The translations under genes and the position numbers were made by a program. 16,053 bases of DNA from Deltaproteobacteria bacterium (GTDB lineage: Bacteria; Desulfobacterota; Desulfobacteria; C00003060; C00003106): NCBI GenBank assembly GCA_019314005.1, contig JAFDAE010000089.1, positions 1-16,053 of the forward strand. The letters are read 5' to 3'. This document shows, in pieces, positions 1-7,947 of the stretch (positions are counted from its first letter, which is position 1; each line of letters starts with the position of its first letter). The notes below the pieces were generated by a model. It did not search any database, was not told the origin of the DNA, and worked only from the letters and a program-made list of their open reading frames with translations.

Positions 1-338
1 GTAGTCCTTCGGTAGGCAGCAGCCTTTGTTTGATATACCTCGGCGACCGCACAGTTTGGACAAATGTCTTCCCGGCCCTTCAGAACCTCAAAGCACTTGC
101 GGCCAAGGACCGATTTCTTGTCAGGCAGGCCAAACGCCTTGATTAGATAATCATTTACATCCGTTAGATTGAAATCGAGGTCAACAACACTCATGTCCGC
201 ATGGATAGCATCAAAGGCAGCTTGCAGCTTTCGGTGCATTGAACCCAATGCCTCCTCCGCCCGTTTACCCTTATTGGCTTCCTCTTGCAACTCTTTGACC
301 TTGTGTTCCAGTTCTTCGTAGGTCGGTTTTTCAGCCAT
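1..338 (-). CDS. PAS-domain sensor protein, N-terminal part (probably a histidine kinase)
   Basis: This is an open leftward frame that runs off the window at base 1; about 112 codons are visible. The ATG at 336-338 follows a strong GGAGGA ribosome site. The product starts MAEKPTYEELE, then a charged heptad-like helix up to about residue 33 (a coiled coil). A PAS-like fold follows, with AAFDAIHADMSVVDLDFN and the motif CFEVLKGREDICPNC. The cysteine pair (C-P-N-C) in the last third is a common variant in sensors of sulfate reducers and relatives. Proteins with this opening are usually cytosolic multi-PAS histidine kinases, sometimes with a receiver domain, but no kinase domain is visible here, so the output is inferred. 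It is divergent from the kinase-like pair to the right. Confidence 0.8.
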   Translation of the reverse strand, partial: MAEKPTYEELEHKVKELQEEANKGKRAEEALGSMHRKLQAAFDAIHADMSVVDLDFNLTDVNDYLIKAFGLPDKKSVLGRKCFEVLKGREDICPNCAVAEVYQTKAAAYRRT

Positions 339-782
339 GAGAAAATCCTCCGAGTGCTTCACACCAAATTTGGCTTTGTCAGTTTATGCAAGATTCTAAT
401 TTTCTTCACACACAATTTCCCCGGCATAATCACAAAACCAAAACTTGTAATTCCTTTTCACTATACAAAATATTGATACCTTAATCGAGCGAAAAATGAT
501 GCGCTCTTTTGGGACTGCATGTTTCTATTGGCATCAGCCCCCGTCATACCCGCGCAGGCGGGAATGACATCTGAGGTTTTATATTTCATAGATACGTACG
601 TTCTGATATAGTCAATGACAGGTTATTGATTGTTACCGAATTAACGTAAAATCTAATTATAATATTGGCGCAATTGAGGTATTATATCAATAACAGATTA
701 AGGAATTGGGAAATTTTAGGAATTTAGGTATTGTCCATCCAAAAATGACCACCACCTTTGAACGGATACTATGGGGGAAAAC
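339..782. other. Divergent intergenic region
   Basis: The region is AT-rich with no convincing gene. It holds the REP-like palindrome at 543-568 and a possible -10 box, TATAAT at 658-663, without a good -35 at normal spacing. It also has a 9-bp inverted repeat, GTTATTGAT (622-630) and ATCAATAAC (686-694), and a stretch at about 728-769 that resembles the ends of the element at 11841-11985. It must contain the promoters of both flanking genes, but I cannot place them with confidence. Confidence 0.5.
543..568. repeat. REP-like palindrome
   Basis: The arms GTCATACCCGC (543-553) and GCGGGAATGAC (558-568) pair with one mismatch around a GCAG loop. This matches the widespread GTCATTCCCGC...GCGGGAATGAC type of dispersed bacterial palindrome. 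Only one copy is present in this window. Confidence 0.7.
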
Positions 783-1880
783 ATGGATACCGAATCAATG
801 AAAAATATTCCTGTTCAGATCGATGCCCTTAAGAAATACCTTGAAGAACGTTTTGGGGGACCGGTAGAGCTGGTTGGAACCGACAAGCTGGGGAAATTTG
901 ACGATACTATAAAAAAGCTGGGGTATGGGGAGACCTTTTTGATCACATTCCGGAAAGATGGCAAGGACCGGTCAGTAGTCTTTTCTACCATGCGAAGAGA
1001 TAAATACGGTCACCAGTACTTGTGGGACAGGGCCCAGGTGTTGTTGTTTCAGTATGATGCCGGACAACGGCTCCCCCGGCACGCCCACCCCCTTGACATC
1101 GGTTATTTCACGGCCCAGGGGGGGGCACGTTCGGTTCGCGACGCGCAGGCTTATTTTTTGTTGACCGAAACGGTCGAAGGAACTGATTACTTTTTGGACC
1201 TGAAACGCCTACGAACAGAGCCCCTTACTGATCTCGACCTTGAGAGGGCAAAGGCGCTTGCTGAGTATTTGGCAGAGGTTCACAGCGAAAAAAAAGATGA
1301 ACCCGACCTCTACATCAGAAAGGTGAGAGAGCTTGTCGGCCATGGCGAATGTATAATGGGAATTATCGACGGATACCCGCGACATTATGAAGCCTTTCCT
1401 GATGAAGCCTTTTGTGAGATCGAAAAACAGTGTGTTGAATGGCGCTGGAAGCTCAAAGAATATACCCATCGCCTCTGCCGCGAACATGGCGACTTTCATC
1501 CATGGAATCTAAAATTTCGTGAGGGCGCCGATTTTTCCACCTTTGATAGGAGCAGGGGCGAATACGGGGAAGCAGCCGACGACGTGGCAACGTTGAGCAT
1601 TAACTATCTCCTCTATTCTCTTTTGGAATACGGAAAGCTGGACGGCCCGTACAAAGAATTACACGACACCTACATGAAGACCTACTTTGATAAAACACAA
1701 GATCATGAGATTGCCGAGGTGATCCAGCCGTTTTATGCCTTTCGCGGTCTGGTAATCGCCTCTCCTGAATGGTACCCAAATCATTCCGAGGAGACACGAC
1801 AAAAGCTCTTTAACTTCATCAGAAATGTCCTTGCGACAGACAAAATGGATATAAATGACCTCAACCGATATCTCGAATAA
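783..1880 (+). CDS. Aminoglycoside phosphotransferase (APH)-like small-molecule kinase
   Basis: This is a protein-kinase-like fold phosphotransferase of unknown substrate, about 365 residues. The APH catalytic motif is clear: HGDFHPWN about two thirds in, with catalytic Asp and metal-binding Asn. Downstream is STFDRSRGEYGEAADDVATL, which corresponds to the metal-binding Asp and the GD..DLA segment of the family. I chose ATG 783 because GGGGGA lies just upstream at good spacing; ATG 771 in the same frame has a poor ribosome site. It overlaps the next kinase gene by 26 bases, so the two are translationally coupled and probably act in one pathway. No signal peptide or membrane segment is seen, so it is cytosolic. 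Antibiotic resistance is not implied; most chromosomal members act on sugars, choline-like compounds or unknown metabolites. Confidence 0.8.
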   Translation: MDTESMKNIPVQIDALKKYLEERFGGPVELVGTDKLGKFDDTIKKLGYGETFLITFRKDGKDRSVVFSTMRRDKYGHQYLWDRAQVLLFQYDAGQRLPRHAHPLDIGYFTAQGGARSVRDAQAYFLLTETVEGTDYFLDLKRLRTEPLTDLDLERAKALAEYLAEVHSEKKDEPDLYIRKVRELVGHGECIMGIIDGYPRHYEAFPDEAFCEIEKQCVEWRWKLKEYTHRLCREHGDFHPWNLKFREGADFSTFDRSRGEYGEAADDVATLSINYLLYSLLEYGKLDGPYKELHDTYMKTYFDKTQDHEIAEVIQPFYAFRGLVIASPEWYPNHSEETRQKLFNFIRNVLATDKMDINDLNRYLE

Positions 1881-2448
1881 AGGGTGGTCAGCCTGGTTCA
1901 CCGGCCTCCCCGGCTCCGGCAAAAGCAAGCTCTCAAGGCTTGTGTGTGAGCTGTTCAACAGTGAGGGGATCGCGTGTGAACGGATTGAGCTGGACGCGAT
2001 ACGAAAAGAGTATGTCCCTAATCCGCAGTATACCGACGAAGAACGTGATTTTGTATATGAAAAACTGGCTGACCGCGCAGCAGAGAAGGTGCAAACCGGC
2101 GTCAATGTGATCATAGACGGCACCGCCCACAAACAGTCATATCGTGATCGGGCCAGACAGAAGATCGAGCGGTTTGTCGAGGTCATGGTCAGGTGCCCCC
2201 TTGATGTATGTATAGAACGAGAGTCCAAACGCGAACATAGCCTGGTTGTAGCGCAAATGTATCGACGGGCCCTGGAACGAAAAGAAAAGGGAACGCAGTT
2301 TGAAGACCTGGGCCAGGTGATCGGAGTTGACATCCCGTACGAAGAAAACCCTGATGCTGAAATTATTATTGATAGCAGCAAAGGCCCTGCATTGGAAAAC
2401 GCCCGGATCGTAAAAGACGCCCTTGTGAGATACCTCAACAGCCGGTAA
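1855..2448 (+). CDS. Adenylylsulfate kinase-like P-loop kinase (divergent CysC homologue)
   Basis: This 197-residue P-loop kinase has a Walker A motif GLPGSGKSK at about residues 18-26. The later segments CPLDVCIERESK and GVDIPYEENPDAEIIID match the APS-kinase layout (PLEVCExRDPKG; GIDxPYExPxxPE). Several APS-kinase hallmarks are altered. The DGDNVR motif is LDAIRK, the ISPF segment is IDGTA, and the RDPKGLYKKAR loop is replaced by a longer charged stretch (ESKREHSLVVAQMYRRALERK). APS may therefore not be the substrate. The gene starts inside the preceding APH-like gene (26-base overlap, different frame), which implies coupled translation. It is soluble. The fold assignment is firm; the cysC function is doubtful. 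Confidence 0.78.
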   Translation: MTSTDISNKGWSAWFTGLPGSGKSKLSRLVCELFNSEGIACERIELDAIRKEYVPNPQYTDEERDFVYEKLADRAAEKVQTGVNVIIDGTAHKQSYRDRARQKIERFVEVMVRCPLDVCIERESKREHSLVVAQMYRRALERKEKGTQFEDLGQVIGVDIPYEENPDAEIIIDSSKGPALENARIVKDALVRYLNSR

Positions 2449-2748
2449 CCCAAGTTCCTTATTTTACAAATCTCCGCAGGAAATTCTGAAGCCAGTCACA
2501 GTCAGACACCGGAAAGGAAAAAATACGTTTGCGGTTTCGATATGCTTTTGATATTCTGATATTTTAGAAATTGAGAGCTTTGCACAACGCGATATTTTTT
2601 CGTCAGGCAAGGAAGGCAAAAATTTTAACCGGAGGAATACATAGGGTATTTCGAGGATTAAAATTTGAAGCCTGCCGCCGCATCACGGAAAAATGGCAGT
2701 TGTGCAAAGCTCTCAAATTACGTACAGTGGCAAGAACTATAAGGCAAA
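2449..2748. other. Intergenic region carrying MITE copy 1
   Basis: This 300-base gap lies between the kinase pair and the hybrid histidine kinase. Bases 2449-2567 are AT-rich with no recognisable signal. Bases 2568-2719 are a MITE-like insertion with its target duplication. The remaining about 30 bases lead to the kinase start. Open frames here follow the repeat and are not credible genes. Confidence 0.6.
2573..2714. mobile_element. MITE-like palindromic element, copy 1 (142 bp, 5-bp target duplication)
   Basis: The terminal inverted repeats GAGAGCTTTGCACAA (2573-2587) and TTGTGCAAAGCTCTC (2700-2714) are perfect over 15 bp. The direct repeat AAATT flanks them (2568-2572 and 2715-2719), as expected of a target duplication. 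Nested internal arms also pair: CAGGC with GCCTG, AAATTTTAA with TTAAAATTT, and GGAATAC with GTATTTC around the centre. The whole element can thus fold into one long imperfect hairpin. It has no coding capacity. A second copy of exactly the same length is at 15863-16004, with about 15 mismatches by eye. The parent transposase family is not identifiable from this window. Confidence 0.85.
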
Positions 2749-4857
2749 TTGGTATTTCCTATGAATCTTATAACCAAACTCCAAATTAGGTATTCCTTAA
2801 TTGGTTCAATTGTGGTGCCGATTGTTGGGCGTATAGCGTTGGCTGGCACTGCTCACGCGGGAGATTTGTATCGTTACATTATTCCTGCATTAGTAGGCTG
2901 TGCTGCGGGTTTTTTAATTGGTAGGGTACAGGGACGTTATATCATCAAACAGAGAGAGTTGGCAGAAAGCAATCGCTACCTAAAGGCGATCCTCGACAAC
3001 ACTCCTGCACCGATCTACCTCAAAGATTCTGCGGGCAAATACCTGCTCATTAACAGACAATATGAGATGTTGGCGCATATTTCCCTGAAAGAGATCATAG
3101 GCAAGAACGATTTCGATGTTTTTCCTGAACATGTAGCCACACTTTTCCGCTCCCAGGATGAAGAAGTCAAAAATCGCAACGTTCCTGTGGAGTTTGAAGA
3201 GACTATCCCTCTGAAAGATGGTGAACATACCTTTATCACGTCCAAATTCCCATTGCATGATGCAGACCGTAATATCTACGCGGTCGGCGGATTCTGCACC
3301 GATATTACTATCCGTAAGCAAGCCGAGGAAGAACTCAAGAGAAGCAAGAATTTTAGTGCCAAAATGTTGAATAATTCTCCCAACCCTATAATATGTATCA
3401 ACTCGGATACTTCAATAGGTTACGTAAACCCTTCGCTGGAAAGGCTGACCGGTTTTACCTCTGAAGAGCTTGTAGGCACTAAGGCTCCATACCCGTTTTG
3501 GCCAAAAGAATTTGTTAAGGAAATACAGAACGACCTTAAATTAGCAATGCTCAAGGGCGCATGGCCGCGTGAGGAGACTTTTCAAAAGAAAGGTGGAGAG
3601 CGTTTCTGGGTTGAAATAACTTCAGTGCCAATAACCCATAAAGGGAAACTCGATTATTACCTCGCAAGCTGGGTTGACGTCACCGAACGCAAGCAGGCGG
3701 AAGAAGAACGAAGGAAACTCGAAGCCCAGCTCCGAGAAGCCCAGAAGATGGAGGCGATCGGAACCCTTGCAGGTGGCATTGCGCATGACTTCAACAACCT
3801 GCTTACGATCATTCAGGGGACTATCTCATTGATGCTCTTCGATGCCGATTCCACACATCCAGACTACGAGCTGCTGCAAGTAATTACAAAACAGGTCTGG
3901 CGGGGGGGCGATCTTACCGCCCAGCTTCTCGGATATGCGAGAAAAGGAAAATATGAGGTAAAACCGATCAGCCTCAACCGTGTAGTGGAAGAAACCTCTG
4001 ATACATTTGCCAGGACCCATAAAGAGATCACGATTCATCGAGAATTAACTGAGGACTTATCCAGCATAGAGGCTGACCAGTCGCAAATTGAGCAGATCCT
4101 GCTGAATCTGTACATAAATGCCTCAGGGGCCATGCCTCGTGGAGGAACGCTTACCTTAAAGACCATGAATGTAACCCACAACGATATAAAAGACATAACG
4201 CCTAATCCAAGATCCGGCAGCTACGTCTTACTAACAGTAACCGACACAGGCACAGGTATGGACAAAGAGACCCGGGAGCGAATCTTTGAACCCTTTTTTA
4301 CGACCAAAGAAATGGGAAGAGGCACAGGACTTGGGTTGGCTTCTGCTTATGGGATCATCAAAGGCCATCGCGGATACATCCATGTCGATTCCGAGAAAGG
4401 ACGCGGTACAACCTTCAGCATTTATCTCCCTGCATCAGATAAAAAGGTTGAGACGGCTATCAAAACTGCCGACCACGTTATAGAAGGAAGCGAGACCATC
4501 CTCCTCGTAGACGATGAAGCCCAGGTCTTGGCTGCAGGCATTAGGGTGCTCAAAAAACTGGGATACACCGTGTTTGAGGCCAAAGGCGGCAAAGAGGCCG
4601 TTGAAATCTATGGGGCAAACAAAGATATCATTGATCTAGTCGTCCTTGACATGATCATGCCGGACATGGGCGGTGGTGAGACCTATGACAGAATGAAAGA
4701 GATCAATCCCGACGTAAAGGTACTCATTTCAAGCGGATACAGCATAGAAGGCGAGGCGACCGAGATATTGGACCGGGGCTGTGACGGTTTTATTCAGAAA
4801 CCCTTTGGTATGGCAGAGCTGTCCGGGATAATCAGAGAGTTTCTCGACAAGGAATAG
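2749..4857 (+). CDS. Membrane-anchored hybrid histidine kinase: PAS-PAS-HisKA-HATPase-receiver
   Basis: This 702-residue sensor has two hydrophobic stretches at about residues 14-34 and 41-58. PAS domains follow at about 75-190 and 202-317, then a short coiled coil. The HisKA segment [16 protein letters not shown] has phospho-acceptor His346. The HATPase boxes are the N box ([14 protein letters not shown], Asn457), G1 (DTGTGMD), F (FEPFFTTK) and G2 (GRGTGLGLA). The C-terminal receiver has acidic DDE at 588-590, phospho-acceptor Asp634 (LDMIMPD), Ser661 and Lys684 (QKPF). It probably senses a small ligand or redox signal through the PAS domains and relays phosphate internally. The start is uncertain: TTG 2749 has AAGG close upstream, and ATG 2761 starts four residues later. 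The MITE ends about 35 bases upstream. No output regulator gene is adjacent. Confidence 0.93.
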   Translation: MVFPMNLITKLQIRYSLIGSIVVPIVGRIALAGTAHAGDLYRYIIPALVGCAAGFLIGRVQGRYIIKQRELAESNRYLKAILDNTPAPIYLKDSAGKYLLINRQYEMLAHISLKEIIGKNDFDVFPEHVATLFRSQDEEVKNRNVPVEFEETIPLKDGEHTFITSKFPLHDADRNIYAVGGFCTDITIRKQAEEELKRSKNFSAKMLNNSPNPIICINSDTSIGYVNPSLERLTGFTSEELVGTKAPYPFWPKEFVKEIQNDLKLAMLKGAWPREETFQKKGGERFWVEITSVPITHKGKLDYYLASWVDVTERKQAEEERRKLEAQLREAQKMEAIGTLAGGIAHDFNNLLTIIQGTISLMLFDADSTHPDYELLQVITKQVWRGGDLTAQLLGYARKGKYEVKPISLNRVVEETSDTFARTHKEITIHRELTEDLSSIEADQSQIEQILLNLYINASGAMPRGGTLTLKTMNVTHNDIKDITPNPRSGSYVLLTVTDTGTGMDKETRERIFEPFFTTKEMGRGTGLGLASAYGIIKGHRGYIHVDSEKGRGTTFSIYLPASDKKVETAIKTADHVIEGSETILLVDDEAQVLAAGIRVLKKLGYTVFEAKGGKEAVEIYGANKDIIDLVVLDMIMPDMGGGETYDRMKEINPDVKVLISSGYSIEGEATEILDRGCDGFIQKPFGMAELSGIIREFLDKE

Positions 4858-4916
4858 GGTCAACAACCCCAAAAAATTAGAATACACAAATCATATCTGC
4901 AACATACCTATATCTT

Positions 4917-5726
4917 TTATCTTAAAACCAGGGAAAGAGCCCCGGTAGTGCATGCCCTGCGACATAGTCCGCAACCGAAACATTTTTTCGAATCAATCCG
5001 GGCTATCGTCCTGCCGTCTTCCTGAATGCTATCTATTGCATGAAACTGACAACTCTCAGCACAGAGCCCGCACCCTTCACATAGGCCCCTGTCCACCACG
5101 GCAACATGTTCGGCTCTGGCAATGGTTTCCACACGAATGCCGGACAGCGTTCGCATGGCTATACAATCACGAGTGGTACAATTACAGACTGCTCCGATAA
5201 AAGGGGTCAACATGGTCCAGATAGTATGTATTGCGCCATCTTCTTCCATTTCCTCCATCTGATGGAGAGCTTCGTGGTGTGACAATGATTCAAGACCCTC
5301 ATCGGAGGGCTTGCCGAAATAAGTCATATCAAGGCCTTCATACCAGGCACAGGGACCGTAACTGATTGCATAACAGCATCTGACTTCTTTTTTGTGGGCT
5401 GCCCACCGGCAGGCGCATGGCATTCTGGTAATGGTTTCTGCCTTGAGAACCAATTCTTTAATCTCCTCCATGGGTAGGACCTGACCAAAATGTTCGATTT
5501 TGGCCCGCCGCTCCATATTATCTGTTATGGAAGCCGGCAGCCGTCCCTTCCTGGCAAAAAGAACCTCGAGGCGTCCAAGGGTTTTAAAGCCATCATTAAT
5601 TGTAGATTCAAAAAAATCTTGGATATATTTTTTGCGCTTTAAATCGGCAACGAGATCTTGAGCGTAATTTGCCGCATTCTTATACCAGATCTTTCCGTCT
5701 CCATGTTTTGTACAAAATTCACACAT
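4917..5726 (-). CDS. Ferredoxin-like 4Fe-4S protein with two C-terminal clusters and extra cysteines
   Basis: This is a 269-residue soluble iron-sulfur protein. The C terminus has two classic 4Fe-4S motifs, CEGCGLCAESC (Cys216-226) and CFGCGLCRRAC (Cys249-259). The N-terminal part has more cysteines: MCEFC at residues 2-5, CAC at 104-106, CC at 117-118, Cys126, and CNCTTRDC at 191-198. These could bind another cluster or metal. I chose ATG 5726 because AGGAAAG lies 7 bases upstream and MCEFC.KHG is the family's usual opening; a longer frame starts at a TTG overlapping queC's stop. It lies 32 bases after queC, so the two are probably co-transcribed. The family is common in anaerobes, but I know of no assigned role; electron transfer is an inference. 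Confidence 0.85.
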   Translation of the reverse strand: MCEFCTKHGDGKIWYKNAANYAQDLVADLKRKKYIQDFFESTINDGFKTLGRLEVLFARKGRLPASITDNMERRAKIEHFGQVLPMEEIKELVLKAETITRMPCACRWAAHKKEVRCCYAISYGPCAWYEGLDMTYFGKPSDEGLESLSHHEALHQMEEMEEDGAIHTIWTMLTPFIGAVCNCTTRDCIAMRTLSGIRVETIARAEHVAVVDRGLCEGCGLCAESCQFHAIDSIQEDGRTIARIDSKKCFGCGLCRRACTTGALSLVLR

Positions 5727-5746
5727 GGTCTTTCCTGTTATAGTAT

Positions 5747-5760
5747 GAGACCAAGGTCTC
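5747..5760. repeat. 14-bp palindrome, possible collapsed remnant of the MITE family
   Basis: GAGACC-AA-GGTCTC matches the two outermost ends of MITE copy 2 (GAGACCTTTG...CAAAGGTCTC) joined with the interior lost. The five flanking bases are AGTAT on the left and AATAT on the right, a near target duplication (4 of 5). It covers two bases of queC's TGA stop codon and lies just upstream of the 4Fe-4S gene's ribosome site. A chance palindrome is possible. Confidence 0.4.
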
Positions 5761-6448
5761 AATATATGGTTGGATCAACAATTCCCGCTTCTTCAAACCC
5801 CTTCTTCCTCAAGAGACAACTGTCACAACGTCCGCACGCCCTTCCCTCCTTATCAGGATCGTAGCAGCTATGTGTAATGGAGTAGTCTATCCCCAATTCA
5901 ATACCTTTTTTTATAATCTCAGCCTTGCTTAGATTGATAAGCGGGGTATTTATATGTATGGCAAACTTTCCTTCGGTGGTTGCCTTGGTGGCTAAATTTG
6001 CCATTCTTTCAAAGGCTGCAATATATTCCGGACGACAGTCGGGATACCCGGAGTAGTCAACAGCCGTCACCCCTATGAAGATCGTCTCGGCATTGATTAC
6101 TTCGGCCCAGGCAAGAGCATACGAAAGGAAGATCGTGTTTCTGGCCGGAACATAGGTAACAGGGATGCCCCTTGTAATCTCTTCGGCCTTCCTGTCTTTC
6201 GGGACAGGGATCGTTGATGTCAGAGCCGAACCGCCGATTACGCCGAGATCAATATCGAGTACAAGATGTTCTTTTACAACAAATTGCCGGGCAATAGTGC
6301 GTGCGCTTTCCACTTCAAAAATGTGGCGCTGTCCATACCGAAATGTAAGGGCATATAGTTCAAACCCCTCATTCTTTGCAATAGCAAGCGCCGTGGTTGA
6401 ATCGATACCTCCGCTTAGCAGGCATACCGCTTTTTTAGGTGATGTCAT
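5759..6448 (-). CDS. queC: 7-cyano-7-deazaguanine (preQ0) synthase QueC
   Basis: QueC converts 7-carboxy-7-deazaguanine plus ammonia and ATP to preQ0 in queuosine synthesis in the cytosol. The 229-residue product has the PP-loop SGGIDST at residues 12-18. It also has the family's GY.DCRPEY segment (134-142) and the zinc-binding cysteines Cys195, Cys205, Cys208 and Cys211 ([14 protein letters not shown]). Length and C terminus (AGIVDPTIY) are normal. The ATG at 6448 has GAGG at usable spacing. The Fe-S gene follows 32 bases after the stop. queE, the preceding step, is 1.7 kb away beyond a cytochrome gene of opposite strand. queD and queF are not in the window. Confidence 0.96.
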   Translation of the reverse strand: MTSPKKAVCLLSGGIDSTTALAIAKNEGFELYALTFRYGQRHIFEVESARTIARQFVVKEHLVLDIDLGVIGGSALTSTIPVPKDRKAEEITRGIPVTYVPARNTIFLSYALAWAEVINAETIFIGVTAVDYSGYPDCRPEYIAAFERMANLATKATTEGKFAIHINTPLINLSKAEIIKKGIELGIDYSITHSCYDPDKEGRACGRCDSCLLRKKGFEEAGIVDPTIY

Positions 6449-6587
6449 TGTTAAGCCTCGTGTTTACTGTTCAGTTAATCCGGGTGTAGAGTTAGAGGAT
6501 TGTCTCGCTTGCTGATGTTCAGTTTTACCAACTCATTAATATTAAAATGGATAATAGATCTTTGTCAAACAGAAATATATAGAGACT

Positions 6588-6616
6588 TTAGGTGAGGTTT
6601 CACCTAACATTTTTTG
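6588..6616 (+). promoter_or_regulatory. TTAGGTGA inverted repeat plus T run: operator or attenuator candidate
   Basis: TTAGGTGA (6588-6595), loop GGTT and TCACCTAA (6600-6607) form a perfect 8-bp stem. CATTTTTTG follows on the + strand, so RNA read rightward could terminate here. There is no + strand gene upstream to need a terminator. The half-sites TTAGGT...ACCTAA equal those of the DtxR/IdeR metal-repressor box, but the spacer is 8 rather than 7 bases. Both readings are inference. Confidence 0.4.
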
Positions 6617-6735
6617 TTCCACATCAACCAAGAAATGTCACTTTTGGTAAGGTTCTTAGAACGAAAACTGGCAATACGATTTAAAATTTATAAATTTATT
6701 AATGTGTTAGCCCATGAGCTGGTGACGACTATAAG

Positions 6736-6753
6736 TTGGAATAAAATTTGCTT
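6736..6753 (+). promoter_or_regulatory. Candidate sigma54 (-24/-12) promoter of the cytochrome gene
   Basis: TTGGAATAAAATTTGCTT has the essential GG, a 10-base gap and GC. It matches TTGGCACGNNNNTTGCTT at all positions except three in the middle of the -24 element. The expected transcript start, about 12 bases after the GC, gives a leader of roughly 40 bases before ATG 6805. No enhancer site was identified. Confidence 0.45.
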
Positions 6754-6804
6754 TATATAAAGAAGAGTATAGTGTATAAATACGATTCCTTAGAGGCTAT
6801 GCTT

Positions 6805-7917
6805 ATGAAAGCACGAAGATTTGGTTTTTTTCTAACAGTAATATTTACACTTACTATCTTCTCATCTCTTATTTCTCCTTCCGCCCACGCCAAAGTAACA
6901 GGCCCCTGTGCCAACTGCCACACCATGCACAACAGTCAAGCCGGTTTACCCATGGTAGAATATGGGGCTGGTGAGACATGGGGGAGTACAGAACCACAAC
7001 CTGCTCTGCTACGCGGTACATGTCTGGGGTGCCACGGCCAGGGAGGTTCGAGTAAGATTGTGACAATAGGTGGTAGTCAGATCCCCCAAGTCTATCACGC
7101 TGACAGCACAGATTTGGCAGCCGGGAATTTTAGGTACATTGAAACAGGCGGAGATAACAGGGGGCATAATGTCATTGATCTCAGCAACGCTGATGATGTT
7201 CTGAGCAGCCCCCCGGGTTGGAATTGTGCTTATCCGGTCTCAGATACACAACTCACATGTGCCGGAAATTACGGTTGTCATGGTTACCGCTATAAGAATC
7301 AAGGGACTGCGTCAAACATCATGAAAGGTACTCACCACCGGAATGTGGATGGAAAGTGTGACATTGCTGATGATCTTTACAACAGCTATAGGTTTTTATT
7401 GGGTGTAAAGGGTCTCGAAAATACGACAGATAAATGGCAGAACAAGAGTGCGAGCAGTCATAATGAGTACTATGGGACAACCACACCTATGGAGGATGGC
7501 GCTTGTTCTGACTGTCATGCTTTTTCTCCTGGCTCCATGAACGCAAGCCCGGCAAACAACACCATAAGCGGGTTCTGTGGTACATGTCATGACGACTTTC
7601 ATTTCGTATACGGGATAGGTGGTGATACGACCTCACCCTTCACGAGACATCCAACTGATATAGTCCTGAAAGGGAGCGGTGAATATGCTGGATATACCAT
7701 CTACAGTATCGAAGCCCCTATTGCCAGGACCACGGTCCCGGATTCTGCCAGTGGTGAAGTACACCCAGGAACAGACGTTGTTACGTGTCTATCCTGCCAT
7801 ATGGCTCACGCGAGCAATTATCCTGATTTGCTCAGGTGGGATTATGACGCTATGGTCGCAGGCGGTGGTGGATCAGGTGGATGCTTTACCTGCCACACTA
7901 CGAAAGATGGCTCTTAG
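6805..7917 (+). CDS. Secreted multihaem cytochrome c (doubled-CXXCH type)
   Basis: This 370-residue protein starts with a Sec signal peptide (MKARRF, a hydrophobic core to about 24, cleavage after AHA at 29). There are six CXXCH haem sites: Cys35 (CANCH), Cys73 (CLGCH), Cys234 (CSDCH), Cys258 (CGTCH), Cys328 (CLSCH) and Cys360 (CFTCH). A seventh, non-standard CAGNYGCH is at 152-159. The ending VTCLSCHMAHAS...LLRWDY...CFTCHTTK is typical of doubled-CXXCH electron-transfer cytochromes. I chose ATG 6805 because GAGG lies 8 bases upstream and it gives a clean signal peptide; the frame is open further left without supporting signals. The mature protein should be periplasmic or external. Its electron partners are not encoded nearby. 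It converges with queE across a hairpin element. Confidence 0.9.
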   Translation: MKARRFGFFLTVIFTLTIFSSLISPSAHAKVTGPCANCHTMHNSQAGLPMVEYGAGETWGSTEPQPALLRGTCLGCHGQGGSSKIVTIGGSQIPQVYHADSTDLAAGNFRYIETGGDNRGHNVIDLSNADDVLSSPPGWNCAYPVSDTQLTCAGNYGCHGYRYKNQGTASNIMKGTHHRNVDGKCDIADDLYNSYRFLLGVKGLENTTDKWQNKSASSHNEYYGTTTPMEDGACSDCHAFSPGSMNASPANNTISGFCGTCHDDFHFVYGIGGDTTSPFTRHPTDIVLKGSGEYAGYTIYSIEAPIARTTVPDSASGEVHPGTDVVTCLSCHMAHASNYPDLLRWDYDAMVAGGGGSGGCFTCHTTKDGS

Positions 7918-7947
7918 TATTAAATCCCCTATAAATGATCTTGCTAA

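Larger units (their letters stand above)
6449..6804. other. Divergent queC / cytochrome c promoter region
   Basis: This AT-rich gap separates two outward-facing genes. It contains the 20-bp palindrome at 6588-6607 followed by a T run, and a sigma54-type promoter match at 6736-6753 facing the cytochrome gene. I saw no tRNA and no convincing small gene. Open frames here are antisense extensions of queC or upstream extensions of the cytochrome frame. Confidence 0.5.

Noticed and set aside
487..510. Terminator-like GAGCG/CGCTC hairpin followed by TTTT
   Set aside because: The stem is only 5 bp with a 10-base loop, and there is no + strand gene upstream for it to serve.
783..1880. Aminoglycoside resistance gene
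   Set aside because: Only the fold and catalytic motif are shared; chromosomal context and coupling to another kinase favour a metabolic role.
1659..2453. 264-codon antisense frame opposite the kinase pair
   Set aside because: It is a shadow of strongly supported + strand genes with low-complexity Ser/Arg-rich translation and no domain signals.
2571..2789. Small open frame over the MITE and kinase leader
   Set aside because: It is almost wholly repeat sequence with no ribosome site; a similar reading appears in the other copy, as expected for translated repeat DNA.
4858..4870. Terminator after the hybrid kinase (GGGTCAACAACCC)
   Set aside because: The stem is only 4 bp and no T run follows.
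6477..6501. preQ1-I riboswitch before queC (leftward AATCC...CTACACCC...GGATT)
   Set aside because: The CTACACCC loop and location are suggestive, but the A-rich tail and pseudoknot partner of the class are missing and the stem is only 5 bp.
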